From assembly GCA_904501765.1 (NCBI GenBank), contig CAJGCM010000001.1, forward strand, positions 10,783-74,782: 64,000 bases of DNA. Reading direction: 5' to 3'. The DNA is from an uncultured Clostridia bacterium (GTDB taxonomy: Bacteria; Bacillota; Clostridia; Oscillospirales; CAG-272). Positions 8,029 through 16,579 of this stretch are shown here, piece by piece; position 1 is the stretch's first letter; every line of letters starts with the position of its first letter. Under the pieces are notes generated by a model. It did not search any database, was not told the DNA's origin, and was given only the letters and a program-made list of their open reading frames with translations. Position numbers and translations under genes: made by a program.

Positions 8029-8598
8029 CTATTTACCGCACAGAACATACAGCGGTCTGCCGTGTACTGTGCCGCACATTTCTACTAGATTGCGAGAGAT
8101 TAACGCATTGAGACCGAACACACCAACCAATTGTTTAATATAATCGCCATATATAGCGTCCATATCGGTTGTCTCTAATTTTACGACTGAATAGATGCGA
8201 TCGATGTATGATTCGGTGTAATATAGGTCGTCTGGTTTATCGCTAACATCAACCAGTTTCACATCGGTCAATACATACGCCCAACCGTGATCTAATTTAG
8301 TGGCGGCCCAAATATACATATCGAGCTTTTTGTTATATAATACTAACTCGTCCGTATACTTCTTTAGAAGCTCATGGCCAAACGCCGTGATAATATAATC
8401 CTGTTGAACCGCTTCGTGAAATGTTCCGGATACGATCTCCCAGTCCGTCATAGTAGCCTCACGAATATAGTTGTTAGGAACGAGATCCTCTAGCATATTC
8501 GCCAGAGTTCTATAGTCCAAGTACCCCTTCTCTTTTCCGTAAGCAGATACGTCGAAGCCGAATACTTTACCATCGTACATATTAATCGTTCTGGTCAT
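8029..8598 (-). CDS. Hypothetical phage protein (189 aa)
   Basis: A 189-residue soluble protein, no membrane segment. It has MYDGKVFGFDVSAYGKEKGY near the start and a C-terminal VFGLNALISRNLVEMCGTVH. Segments such as DYRTLANMLEDLVPNNYI look like phage early-region proteins, but I do not recognise a named family. Its start overlaps the stop of the LPD11-like gene by 4 nt (ATGA), which implies translational coupling. Confidence 0.65.
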   Translation of the reverse strand: MTRTINMYDGKVFGFDVSAYGKEKGYLDYRTLANMLEDLVPNNYIREATMTDWEIVSGTFHEAVQQDYIITAFGHELLKKYTDELVLYNKKLDMYIWAATKLDHGWAYVLTDVKLVDVSDKPDDLYYTESYIDRIYSVVKLETTDMDAIYGDYIKQLVGVFGLNALISRNLVEMCGTVHGRPLYVLCGK

Positions 8599-8897
8599 CC
8601 CTCATCATCCTCTCGATTTTTACGGAAATACATGATATAGTTGGGTCTAGTATCGAATCGTACTCCCATTTTGAGAGCGTAATAGACAATATCGCCCCAA
8701 GTGAGCCATTCCGGTCTATCATCCTCGTCGAATGTCTTCCAAATAGCAACCATATTATCGATTTGATCCTTCTCATTTTGAGCCCAAAGGGCGTTTGGGT
8801 TTTGCCCTCCGTTACCGAAGTAATAATCGCAATCCATTTTCAAACGACTGAGCATCATGTAACGGAATGTTTTATCGTGCTTGTTCCAGTCTTCCAT
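8595..8897 (-). CDS. LPD11-like domain protein
   Basis: A 100-residue protein. FRYMMLSRLKMDCDYYFGNG, NALWAQNEKDQIDNMVAIWK and RPEWLTWGDIVYY match the pattern of the large polyvalent protein-associated domain LPD11, an alpha-helical module found alone or in giant polyproteins of mobile elements. Molecular role unknown. Coupled to the genes on both sides. Confidence 0.65.
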   Translation of the reverse strand: MEDWNKHDKTFRYMMLSRLKMDCDYYFGNGGQNPNALWAQNEKDQIDNMVAIWKTFDEDDRPEWLTWGDIVYYALKMGVRFDTRPNYIMYFRKNREDDEG

Positions 8898-8898
8898 A

Positions 8899-9336
8899 TT
8901 AGATCATCCCCCATTCCTCAGCGTTTTTCATGTGCTGTCTCCTGGCTCGATCATAGGCATGGTGAAGGCCCCATTTGCGGAGCATCTCCCAGTCTAGATT
9001 GAAACAATCTAATACGTCCTCATCGGCTGTCCAGTTAATGGCGTACTCATGGTTGTCCATTTCATAGAGGAACGCCGCCTCAGCAAACTCCTCGTCTTCT
9101 TTTAGCTTTTCTCGAAGCTCTTTCGTATGACGCTCTAGGAGCTTGATTAGCGCCTTAGCGTTCTCTCGCTTGACAATATCGCCATGTCCAAACACAGAGA
9201 CACACTCATTCTTAGTGGCACCTAGTTTCTCTAGAGCCTCTTCTAGCTGCTTATCATTAAAAGCATAAGCGATTGGAAAATCCTCGAACTCCTTCTGTTG
9301 TCTTTTCTTAAAATCCAAATACTCTTGCCTTTTCAT
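8899..9336 (-). CDS. Hypothetical helical phage protein (145 aa)
   Basis: A 145-residue acidic helical protein that starts MKRQEYLDFKKRQQKEFEDF. It carries KLGATKNECVSVFGHGDIVK and a C-terminal HHAYDRARRQHMKNAEEWGM. It resembles conserved phage proteins of unknown function that sit near LPD11 genes. No catalytic motif seen. The ATG follows CAAGGAGAGGATATATC. Confidence 0.65.
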   Translation of the reverse strand: MKRQEYLDFKKRQQKEFEDFPIAYAFNDKQLEEALEKLGATKNECVSVFGHGDIVKRENAKALIKLLERHTKELREKLKEDEEFAEAAFLYEMDNHEYAINWTADEDVLDCFNLDWEMLRKWGLHHAYDRARRQHMKNAEEWGMI

Positions 9337-9364
9337 GATATATCCTCTCCTTGAGGGTTTTATT

Positions 9365-9442
9365 TGGTGCCGCCCATGGGATTCGAACCCATACCTGTAC
9401 GGGACTTAAATCCGTTGCCTCTTCCAGTTGGGCTACGGCGGC
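9365..9442 (-). tRNA. tRNA-Leu(UAA), short variable loop
   Basis: A cloverleaf with encoded CCA. Acceptor GCCGCCG pairs with GGGCGGC (one mismatch at the inner pair). The D-arm has GG in the loop, and the anticodon loop TTTAAGT gives UAA. The stem is 4 bp plus an A-C mismatch. T-arm is ATGGG-TTCGAAT-CCCAT. The variable loop is only about 6 nt, unlike normal bacterial tRNA-Leu, which carries a long variable arm. Confidence 0.75.
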
Positions 9443-9452
9443 ATAAACAAAA

Positions 9453-9475
9453 GAGTCCCTTCGAAATTAGGACTC
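9453..9475 (-). terminator. Hairpin overlapping the stop codon of the 9467 gene
   Basis: The minus strand reads GAGTCC, a short loop and GGGACTC, followed by TTTTG. The TAA stop of the upstream gene lies inside the hairpin. Confidence 0.65.
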
Positions 9476-9658
9476 TCCTAGTTGGACGAGCTTGTTTACC
9501 AGCTCAAATTCTTTATTTACATGTTTTGCTACTCTATCATTCCAATAGCTATTCTTCTCTGGTCCGTAGCAATCTACTTTCCCATAGCAATGATTAGCCA
9601 TATTGTAATGGTAGTGATACATAGCAATTAACACATGCTTCTTAATATTTTTAAGCAT
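9467..9658 (-). CDS. Small hypothetical protein between two tRNAs
   Basis: A 63-residue basic protein rich in His and Tyr (LIAMYHYHYNMANHCYGKVD). It has its own copy of the 25-nt promoter-like motif just upstream (9677-9701) and ends inside its own terminator, so it is a self-contained cassette flanked by tRNA-Leu genes. Family unknown. Confidence 0.6.
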   Translation of the reverse strand: MLKNIKKHVLIAMYHYHYNMANHCYGKVDCYGPEKNSYWNDRVAKHVNKEFELVNKLVQLGES

Positions 9659-9676
9659 GATATCTCACTCCCTTCC

Positions 9677-9701
9677 ATAATAGGACGTGTTTGAGTCGCG
9701 T
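9677..9701 (-). promoter_or_regulatory. Promoter-like motif copy 2
   Basis: Reads ACGCG-N4-AAACA-N5-TATTAT, followed by GGAAGG, upstream of the 63-residue gene and directly downstream of tRNA-Leu(UAG). Confidence 0.7.
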
Positions 9702-9702
9702 A

Positions 9703-9787
9703 TGGTCCCGCCGATGGGATTCGAACCCATAAGCTTTACAGCATCGGAACCTAAATCCGACATGTTTTCCGATTTCATCACGGCGGG
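9703..9787 (-). tRNA. tRNA-Leu(UAG)
   Basis: An 85-nt class II tRNA with encoded CCA. Acceptor CCCGCCG pairs perfectly with CGGCGGG. The anticodon stem TCGGA/TCCGA encloses TTTAGGT, giving UAG. A GCT-GTAA-AGC variable arm and an ATGGG-TTCGAAT-CCCAT T-arm complete the cloverleaf. Confidence 0.92.
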
Positions 9788-9797
9788 AAATATAAAA

Positions 9798-9827
9798 GGG
9801 AGACCCAGCGGTTAAGCCAGGCCTCCC
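9798..9827 (-). terminator. Terminator downstream of the SSB-like gene
   Basis: The minus strand carries GGGAGGCC and GGTCTCCC arms around a loop, then a TTTTATATTTC tract. It separates the replication operon from the tRNA-Leu(UAG) gene. Confidence 0.75.
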
Positions 9828-9840
9828 TACAGTTACTCAA

Positions 9841-10359
9841 TCAAAAATCCAATTCATCATCGCTAGAAGCCGCAAAGCGATCCAGACGCTGATATACCTT
9901 CATAGCGCTCAGATAAGCAGTACGGAAAGTGTTACCGTTAGGTAGCTTATCATCATAAGGACGGATGTCCAGGTCGACGGACAGAATATCCATCTCATCC
10001 AGACAAGCAATAGTGTCCTCAGTCAGCTGCAGAGGCTCTCTCTTAGGACCCCGATCCAGATACACATTAGGACCACGACCGTTGAACTTCACCTTAACAG
10101 GCATGTGCATGAAAGGAGTATCGCCTTCCTCACGAGGGGGCTTGATCTTCACGTTCCAGCCATCACCAAACTTGTTGGTGTCGTTACGCAGTGCATCGCA
10201 GTCCTCCTGAGTAGGAATCACCAGGGAGAAGTTGCGATCGCCTTCACGGTTGAACCGGTCGCCACGACCAGAGAAGTTCTTCCAGATGATACGAGCGTCG
10301 TTGATTTCCAGATAGCCGTTGGGGAATGCGCGGTTTGCTTCCATAAACTTGATTTCCAT
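9841..10359 (-). CDS. Putative single-stranded DNA-binding protein
   Basis: A 172-residue protein. The N-terminal half is beta-rich with FMEANRAFPNGYLEINDARI and basic FSGRGDRFNREGDRNFSLVI. Aromatic and basic residues continue through VKVKFNGRGPNVYLDRGPKR. The acidic C-terminus DDELDF resembles the acidic tail by which phage SSBs recruit partners. It sits directly downstream of the polymerase gene, which supports a replication role. The family is inferred from layout and context, not from a diagnostic motif. Confidence 0.7.
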   Translation of the reverse strand: MEIKFMEANRAFPNGYLEINDARIIWKNFSGRGDRFNREGDRNFSLVIPTQEDCDALRNDTNKFGDGWNVKIKPPREEGDTPFMHMPVKVKFNGRGPNVYLDRGPKREPLQLTEDTIACLDEMDILSVDLDIRPYDDKLPNGNTFRTAYLSAMKVYQRLDRFAASSDDELDF

Positions 10360-10402
10360 AATGATTTAATCTCCTTTTAAAATATATTTTTTATGATAGT
10401 TG

Positions 10403-11761
10403 TTAACGTTTGTTGAAGTAGTCGTCATAGCCTTCGGGCCAATCCCAAGGAACGTCATCGTCCAACGGGAAGTCCGGAATAACAGTCTCTTCAACTATGT
10501 ATGGTTCATCCGCCACAAATCGTTCGAAGTCTCCGAAGTCGGAAATGCCAGGTTTGCGGTTCTTGCCTTTGCCGGAGCCGTAGATTACCGCGTCGATTAG
10601 GGTATTGAAGTAGGATCGATCGATTATGTCTTCTTTTCCGAGAGTTCTGACAAACTCGGACTCTAACCATCGATAGTCACTAGCACCGGTAACTGAGTTG
10701 TACTTGACGTTACCTTGCGGGTCTTTAGCGTCTCTGACGAGTTCGCCTCCGCCATAACCAGGTTTAATCGGACAGAAATTACCGATACGTCCGACGAATT
10801 GGCGATCATGCCCTTTCTCGATCAGATCGATGAGTTCCGCCTGTCTCTCAGGATTCGCGTCATTCTTGCGAAGCTTTTTCAACTCGTCCTCATATGTCGC
10901 GACGTCAGGAAGATTCTCGTTCATGTCTAAATAGATTGCCGAACCCTTAACCTCATTTGTCACACACATATCGTCGAACTCGATCGGCTCTCTACTAAAG
11001 AGCTTCTTAAACACGTATGGAACGGCAAACTGGGCACCCGTAGCGGTCCATTGTCCGCCTTTCTTTTTATTGTCGCCAGGCGCGTAACCGTACATTCTTT
11101 CACAAGCTTCCGCAGTAGCGTATTTGGCAATGTAGACAGCGTCGTTTACAATACAAATACGATCGTACGTAGCCTCATGCTCAAATGTGTAAGAATATTT
11201 CTTACCGAACTCCATAACAAACTGAATGATATCGGGGGTAGCGTTCGCTATCTTTATACTATCAGTCTTGATATGCAACACCGTGAAACCGCGAGCCTGA
11301 ACCTCGTCTTGAAGGGTCTTCATAAACAACGCTCCCCGACAGGCAATCACATTATTCTTGTTTCGAATGTCGCGCATCGGGTTCTCGAAGTTGGCAGCGG
11401 TCAGACCGTAGCATGAATTCAAGGCTGTTTTGGTGGCGTTTGCCAGATCTTTTGCTCTAGATTCATCCGTTAGATATGGGGCTAACCTGCCGCCCATCAT
11501 TTTTCTCGCAGTGTCATAGTCGCCATGCTTGATAGCAACTCGAGCCTCTAGCAATTCTTTGAAATGTTGAGTGTACTCTCCAAAATAATTCAATGCAATT
11601 ATGCTAGACGGATGCATGCTGGCAACGTCAAGTAACGCCACATTTGTGTAAATTCCAGGTTCTGCGTAGACATATCCACCTCTGCCGACATCAACCCCGC
11701 GGTATATATTCTTACCGTTTACACATTCGTATCCGGGAAATGCGTTAAGTATCTTAGTCAT
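10403..11761 (-). CDS. Family B DNA polymerase, catalytic (palm-fingers-thumb) half
   Basis: A 452-residue protein with the polymerase motifs of family B. Motif A is LLDVASMHPSSI (Asp45), motif B is KTALNSCYG (111-119) and motif C is KTDS (166-169, Asp168). It has no exonuclease domain of its own. That domain lies in the upstream gene at 12626, so this is the second half of a split replicase. The ATG at 11761 is preferred. It lies inside the last codons of the HNH gene, with GGGAG 9 nt upstream, so translation is coupled. Motif C has Lys where DTDS is usual, but the essential Asp is kept. Confidence 0.9.
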   Translation of the reverse strand: MTKILNAFPGYECVNGKNIYRGVDVGRGGYVYAEPGIYTNVALLDVASMHPSSIIALNYFGEYTQHFKELLEARVAIKHGDYDTARKMMGGRLAPYLTDESRAKDLANATKTALNSCYGLTAANFENPMRDIRNKNNVIACRGALFMKTLQDEVQARGFTVLHIKTDSIKIANATPDIIQFVMEFGKKYSYTFEHEATYDRICIVNDAVYIAKYATAEACERMYGYAPGDNKKKGGQWTATGAQFAVPYVFKKLFSREPIEFDDMCVTNEVKGSAIYLDMNENLPDVATYEDELKKLRKNDANPERQAELIDLIEKGHDRQFVGRIGNFCPIKPGYGGGELVRDAKDPQGNVKYNSVTGASDYRWLESEFVRTLGKEDIIDRSYFNTLIDAVIYGSGKGKNRKPGISDFGDFERFVADEPYIVEETVIPDFPLDDDVPWDWPEGYDDYFNKR

Positions 11762-12608
11762 ACAAATCATCTCCCATATCTACATATTCAAACACCCATC
11801 CTCGCATATAACGAGATTTTCCGTTTAACACTAGTGATACTCCGGCTTCGCTAATTCCGAGTTCGTATGCCGCTTGACGCGCACTATCGTACGTGCGGAC
11901 CTCCCCACTCGACATATGTGTCGCGCGAACCGGTCTTTTTAGTCGTCTATACGAATGGCGTTCATGATCAAACGATTCGTCAAAGCCGTCCTCTAATGCA
12001 AAGTAATATCCGTTACAGCTGCGAGTTCGACCACGAATGACCGAGCTTATCGAAGACTGAGAGATTCCGAGTCGACGAGCGGCTTCTTGTTGACTTTCAA
12101 AGAATAATCTTGTACCACTTCCAAGATGAATAGCTACCACGGGTGTTCTTCGAACTTCATTGGCTCGCTCGATATCTTCTCTCGTAAAATATCTAAAATG
12201 GCCATTGCGGATAGAATCTTGCACATTGTCGTATTGATCACCCCACGCAAGATTCCAAACCTCATTGTTTGACGGATCATCGTCTAAGTGACGCACTTCC
12301 GGATATCCGTCCGGATTCGGAATAAACGCTTCGGCCACTAGTCGATGTAAATATCTATGAATTCTACGACCGTTGCAGCGAAGCGACACATCAACATGAC
12401 CACTTCTCAATGGTGTTCCCCATATGAACGATGATGAACACTCAGACCACAGTCGAGCTTTTGTGCTAATCCAATATCCAGGGATATCATAAATCGGCTT
12501 CCATCGTTCGTCCATATAATAATCGTCTACATATCTGTAGTCGCCATACACGTATTCTCCAGGAAACCCGTCGATATCCCAATTGTGACATTCATACTCT
12601 CTACGCAT
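11754..12608 (-). CDS. HNH homing endonuclease with NUMOD4 and two NUMOD1-like repeats
   Basis: A 284-residue protein. The NUMOD4 segment (WKPIYDIPGYWISTKARLWS, about 37-56) is followed by an HNH core (HRLVAEAFIPNPDGYPEVRH, then NNEVWNLAW, about 87-127). Two DNA-binding repeats follow (AARRLGISQSSISSVIRGRT and AAYELGISEAGVSLVLNGKS). The order is that of free-standing phage homing endonucleases. It lies exactly between the two halves of the replicase, with a strong AAGGAGGGG site after the stop of the first half. It probably invaded and split that gene. Confidence 0.92.
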   Translation of the reverse strand: MRREYECHNWDIDGFPGEYVYGDYRYVDDYYMDERWKPIYDIPGYWISTKARLWSECSSSFIWGTPLRSGHVDVSLRCNGRRIHRYLHRLVAEAFIPNPDGYPEVRHLDDDPSNNEVWNLAWGDQYDNVQDSIRNGHFRYFTREDIERANEVRRTPVVAIHLGSGTRLFFESQQEAARRLGISQSSISSVIRGRTRSCNGYYFALEDGFDESFDHERHSYRRLKRPVRATHMSSGEVRTYDSARQAAYELGISEAGVSLVLNGKSRYMRGWVFEYVDMGDDLYD

Positions 12609-12625
12609 AGGTATCCCCTCCTTCC

Positions 12626-15391
12626 TTAATAAAACTGCTCGCCGGTAGCGAGATCGGTATAAACCAACTTGGGATGTCTCTCTTTGCCAAATATAATCCT
12701 GGTGGTTAAACTGTTAGTCGTATCATTCACCGTCATACCTGCTAGATCTGCTAGAATCTGTCTCGCGGTCCAATCGCCTTGCAAATGGTCGAACACCTTT
12801 TCCGTGGCGAGCACATCTGCGTCGCAGTAATGAGCAACTTTTTCCCACATTTCCTCAGGAACAGGCTCGTCCCACGGTAACCCAAGCTCCTCATGGTGAA
12901 TGCCGAGATCGATCTCCCATTTTTTAAGGCTCTTCTTATTAGCAGCAGATGCAAAATCATAAACGTCGGTGTATGAAAGATTATATGCCTGACCAAACAG
13001 GTGTTTATTTCCTTCGCCCTTAGGAGCATTTACGATGTTTTGAGACAAATTATACAGCTGCTCGTTTGAATATCCTAGGAGACACGCGTACAGCATGTGA
13101 TTGTCGTACCGCCTGCAGTTATACCCGATCAGTCGATATTTGATTAATTCCTCAATATCTTTCGGCTTCGGATTGATCATTCGGACCACTGGCTTACCCT
13201 CGCCCTGATACTTCCAGTTAATCAAGAATAGATTGGGAAAGACCTCGCAGTCGAAAAATACGATCGGAACTTCTCCGCTTCCATCGTGAGCGTCACTCGG
13301 TTCCTCCGATTTAAACTTCATCTCGCTAACCTTTTTGATACAGTAGTCCGCCTGGTTGGTACTGTTAGCCGCAAACGCAAATACGGCGTTCTTCATGTCA
13401 CTAACGTCGTAGCACAAACCGCTATTGTACGCATCTTCAAGGTTGTTGTAAATGAAGTCAATGGAGCATCTAGTCGAACCGTATTCCTTAGCGAGATTAC
13501 GTCTGAGAAGAGTACGTAGCATCTTCTCGTTCTTAATCCCCTCAAAATTTATCACTTTTCCATCTCCTTTCAACGGTAAGCCAGAGCTTATCGTTGCGAT
13601 AGGGACGGAGTTACACTTAGTCAACATGCGCCTCAATGAGCTCTTACCGGTGAATACCTTTATTTCAATGTTCTCGTTATCATCAAATATACGACTGAGC
13701 TTAGTAACGTCTCCGGTATAAATATAATGCAGGTGAATACCGGCTCCGCTCTTACTCAATTCCGCATACGTAGCGGGCCACTTGCTAGCCTCTTCCAGGT
13801 TCAGCTTGAACGATTTCTTGCCAGACTCGTCCTTCAAGTCAAAGTCTATGACAATATGATTCTCAGGAACTTTAACGTAATGTAGCTTACGAGTGTCTAG
13901 CTGTGACAGCGTTGCTGTAACCTTCTCCCACTTCTTCGTAGGAGTTTCCTTAGAGCTAGCGTACTGAGCGAAGCACCCAGCACACTCCTTATCAAATATC
14001 GACTCTGCAGCATCGAACTCGATAAGGTGTCGCTTAGGCGCTTCTTCCTCAGCTTTTGTTGTGACTCTCGCTCGACTTTCCTGTGTCGCATCCTCAAATT
14101 TATCGAGTCTGAAGCCACGGTAATAGCTGCGCAGTCTATTTCCGTCTTCAGTCGCGAATCTCTCGTTGAACTCCTTGAAGTAGTTTTTAAGCTCCTCTTT
14201 GAAAGTTCTCTGAGAGAAAGGATACGATACCTTAGCCTCGTCAACGTACGTCTTATACATCTCCCAAGCGGCTTTCAGCGTAGTGCCGTCTTCCCGTCTG
14301 AACACATGATAGGAATCCAGAACGTAGTTATAGAAATCGTTCGTAGCGCCCATCATGCCGGTAGGAACATAGGAATCATACGCACCCGGGTCAGCCAAAT
14401 ACACCTCACGACAATGGTGGGCAATGGCACCCAGTTCGAACTCAACCTGCTTGGTTGCCTTCTTATACTCACGAATACCCAACTTTTTGCCTGACGGTGA
14501 TACGTCTATCAATCGTCTCAGCAAACCGGATTTACCATCAGTGATTTTGACCGGCTTATTAGTACCCATGAATAAGAAACAGTTAAACTTGGCGTTATAC
14601 AGACCCTTGAACTTTTCGTTGATAGGCATCGTCTCGTGAGATACCAGACTGTTAAGCCTCGTATTATCCTCGATTCTAGACAAGTCGCCGTCATGCTGAA
14701 TAGCAACAAGAGGATTGGTCTTGAACGACTCGAGCGCAAAGGCGTTGTTACTAGAACCGAGGGCCTTGGCATCAAACACAGTATGATAACCCTCGAAAAG
14801 CTGTTGGATAACATTCAGGATGGTTGATTTACCGGTACCTGCTTCGCCGTAAAACACCATAAACTTTTGAATCTTTTTTGAATCACCAGTTACGATCGCA
14901 CCGATAGCCCACTCGATCTTATGCCGCTCCTCTTCGGTATACAGAGTGGAAATCAGCTTGTCCCAAGCTTCGATACTACCTTTCTCAAGAGGGTAATTCA
15001 GTCTCTTACTGGCAAAATCTTTTTTGTTAGTCTCGGTGTTTGAGAATATAAGCTTTTCGTCCAACGCCGTAAAATTATCTCGACATTGTCTCTGACAATA
15101 CTTATGCCAAACATCGATCATTCCCGACTCAGCATCCCACATATATAGCGGTTTGACTGTATCGTTGAATTGTCCCTTATGTTCCTCGATGTATCTGTTA
15201 ACCTCACGGTCGATAAGATTGATCACGTCTTGCTCGTCCGTAGACCACAGACCACGGTCCTCGACCCACACCGCATAAAAGTCACCGCCTCGAATCATAA
15301 GATCCTCAGACCGGTTCATTTTGAACTTGGGATACACTTCTACCGTGCCGCGCTTTGTGGTTCTCGTGGCAATAGTAAAGAAGTCAAGCAT
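12626..15391 (-). CDS. Multidomain replicase first half: SF3 helicase, prim-pol, PolB 3'-5' exonuclease
   Basis: A 921-residue protein with three enzymatic parts. Residues about 130-330 form an SF3 helicase: Walker A GEAGTGKST (182-190), motif B region LVAIQHDGD (228-236), sensor GTNKP (276-280) and arginine finger LLRR (290-293). Residues about 500-620 resemble an archaeal-type prim-pol: Asp516/Asp518 in VIDFDL, His553/His555 in GIHLHY. Residues about 705-870 form a family B exonuclease: Asp714/Glu716 (FFDCEVFP), Asn758 to Asp763 (IGYNCRRYD), Tyr855/Asp859 (HYCDAD). It then stops, and the polymerase palm is in the gene at 10403. Together they would form a self-sufficient replisome protein. 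Confidence 0.88.
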   Translation of the reverse strand: MLDFFTIATRTTKRGTVEVYPKFKMNRSEDLMIRGGDFYAVWVEDRGLWSTDEQDVINLIDREVNRYIEEHKGQFNDTVKPLYMWDAESGMIDVWHKYCQRQCRDNFTALDEKLIFSNTETNKKDFASKRLNYPLEKGSIEAWDKLISTLYTEEERHKIEWAIGAIVTGDSKKIQKFMVFYGEAGTGKSTILNVIQQLFEGYHTVFDAKALGSSNNAFALESFKTNPLVAIQHDGDLSRIEDNTRLNSLVSHETMPINEKFKGLYNAKFNCFLFMGTNKPVKITDGKSGLLRRLIDVSPSGKKLGIREYKKATKQVEFELGAIAHHCREVYLADPGAYDSYVPTGMMGATNDFYNYVLDSYHVFRREDGTTLKAAWEMYKTYVDEAKVSYPFSQRTFKEELKNYFKEFNERFATEDGNRLRSYYRGFRLDKFEDATQESRARVTTKAEEEAPKRHLIEFDAAESIFDKECAGCFAQYASSKETPTKKWEKVTATLSQLDTRKLHYVKVPENHIVIDFDLKDESGKKSFKLNLEEASKWPATYAELSKSGAGIHLHYIYTGDVTKLSRIFDDNENIEIKVFTGKSSLRRMLTKCNSVPIATISSGLPLKGDGKVINFEGIKNEKMLRTLLRRNLAKEYGSTRCSIDFIYNNLEDAYNSGLCYDVSDMKNAVFAFAANSTNQADYCIKKVSEMKFKSEEPSDAHDGSGEVPIVFFDCEVFPNLFLINWKYQGEGKPVVRMINPKPKDIEELIKYRLIGYNCRRYDNHMLYACLLGYSNEQLYNLSQNIVNAPKGEGNKHLFGQAYNLSYTDVYDFASAANKKSLKKWEIDLGIHHEELGLPWDEPVPEEMWEKVAHYCDADVLATEKVFDHLQGDWTARQILADLAGMTVNDTTNSLTTRIIFGKERHPKLVYTDLATGEQFY

Positions 15392-15419
15392 TACATTCTG
15401 GCACCTCCTTCCCCAAATA

Positions 15420-15962
15420 TCACATAATGCTTCCTAAGTACCAGCTGAGCTGGCACCAAATCTCGACTTTTCGCATGTCGTACTTACAATCGCTAATTGT
15501 GAATAGACCACCGCTACCGTCGGGTTCGTAATCTCTATTTAAAAACCGCGCAACGATCGTATCTACCTGTTGCCTATCGAAGTCCTGATCGGTCATCGGA
15601 GTAAGACCCAAACTATGAATCATGCTCCAGAACCACTGACCGGTCCGATTACCGATGCGCTCGTCGTCCATAATGGTTTCTTCACAGCGAATCGCGAGGG
15701 CCACCATCATCTCGAATACGCTACAGGGACCCTGTAAACAATCCTGCAAGGACATATCATCCATAACTAAGGAATATCTACGTCTGAGTTGGATACCGTC
15801 GCTAGCTCGATTGTCGTCGTGAGGCACAAACCAAGTAAATTCGATATCATGAAGACGGTTTAACAACATCCAATATGATCTGACGTTAGAGAATCGATTA
15901 CCGTCGATCAACTCGCACAGCCATAGGAAATATACATGCTTAATACGCTCTTCAGACGTCAT
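15420..15962 (-). CDS. Conserved hypothetical phage protein (180 aa)
   Basis: A soluble protein with motifs I associate with a widespread Firmicutes phage family of unknown function: RSYWMLLNRLHDIEFTW, PCSVFEMMVALAIRCEETIM, RTGQWFWSMIHSLGL and GLFTISDCKYDMRKVEIW. The ATG at 15962 overlaps the stop of the upstream gene (TGATG), giving translational coupling. It is placed directly before the replicase, so a replication accessory role is possible. Confidence 0.75.
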   Translation of the reverse strand: MTSEERIKHVYFLWLCELIDGNRFSNVRSYWMLLNRLHDIEFTWFVPHDDNRASDGIQLRRRYSLVMDDMSLQDCLQGPCSVFEMMVALAIRCEETIMDDERIGNRTGQWFWSMIHSLGLTPMTDQDFDRQQVDTIVARFLNRDYEPDGSGGLFTISDCKYDMRKVEIWCQLSWYLGSIM

Positions 15963-16579
15963 CAATCATTCACCCGTCCGGGGCCAGCGCTTCGTGCCTC
16001 TTCGTACGTACGGTAATCTCTCAGGATCTGAAAATCAATTCCCAAGAAATCGTTACGAACAAACACAGCATCTTCCTCGTACTCACCGAAGGTGTTCAAT
16101 GCATCAGGTCCGAGCAACTCCTCGGCGTCCTCAACGATATTGTAATTATCGTCTTCGAGGAATCCATCGGCATAATAAGTTAATTCGATCTGGTGATAGC
16201 CATCAAGTTCACCAAAATCGTACGGACTGATTACTTTGGGTTCATTTGCCATATTTCTCGCCCCTCCTTTCTCATTAGTATATTTTTCTACAATACGAAA
16301 ATACTCGACCATATCCTCGTTATCATCCTCATCGAGGTTCTCGAGTTCATCCCAGTTGATCTGCTTAGGGCGCTCTACCAGATCTTCTTCATCATCGACC
16401 TCGGGTTCTGTGGGTTCGCCAGAGGAAGTCACGTCGCTCTCCGCGAACGCCTCTTTCACAGACTCGATTTCTTCAGCAATGATTCGGTCATACCGAGACT
16501 TCACGACCTTCCATGTTACTGCGGAGCCGATAGCGGCCCCTGCAGCGAACACGAGTACGTTAATAATCTTCGAGTTCAT
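15962..16579 (-). CDS. Membrane-anchored acidic protein
   Basis: A 205-residue protein. The N-terminal helix (IINVLVFAAGAAIGSAVTWK) is followed by a basic stop-transfer segment and a long acidic region (EPTEPEVDDEEDLVE). The C-terminal half contains VISPYDFGELDGYHQIELTY and LLGPDALNTFGEYEEDAVFV, seen in small phage proteins that accompany DUF6353 genes. I chose the inner ATG (MNSKIIN), because the outer ATG touches the AAGGAGG site. Function unknown. Confidence 0.7.
   Translation of the reverse strand: MNSKIINVLVFAAGAAIGSAVTWKVVKSRYDRIIAEEIESVKEAFAESDVTSSGEPTEPEVDDEEDLVERPKQINWDELENLDEDDNEDMVEYFRIVEKYTNEKGGARNMANEPKVISPYDFGELDGYHQIELTYYADGFLEDDNYNIVEDAEELLGPDALNTFGEYEEDAVFVRNDFLGIDFQILRDYRTYEEARSAGPGRVND

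Noticed and set aside
11754..12626. Group I intron around the HNH gene
   Set aside because: Only 17 nt separate the first-half stop and the HNH start, and the next gene overlaps its end, so no intron core can fit.
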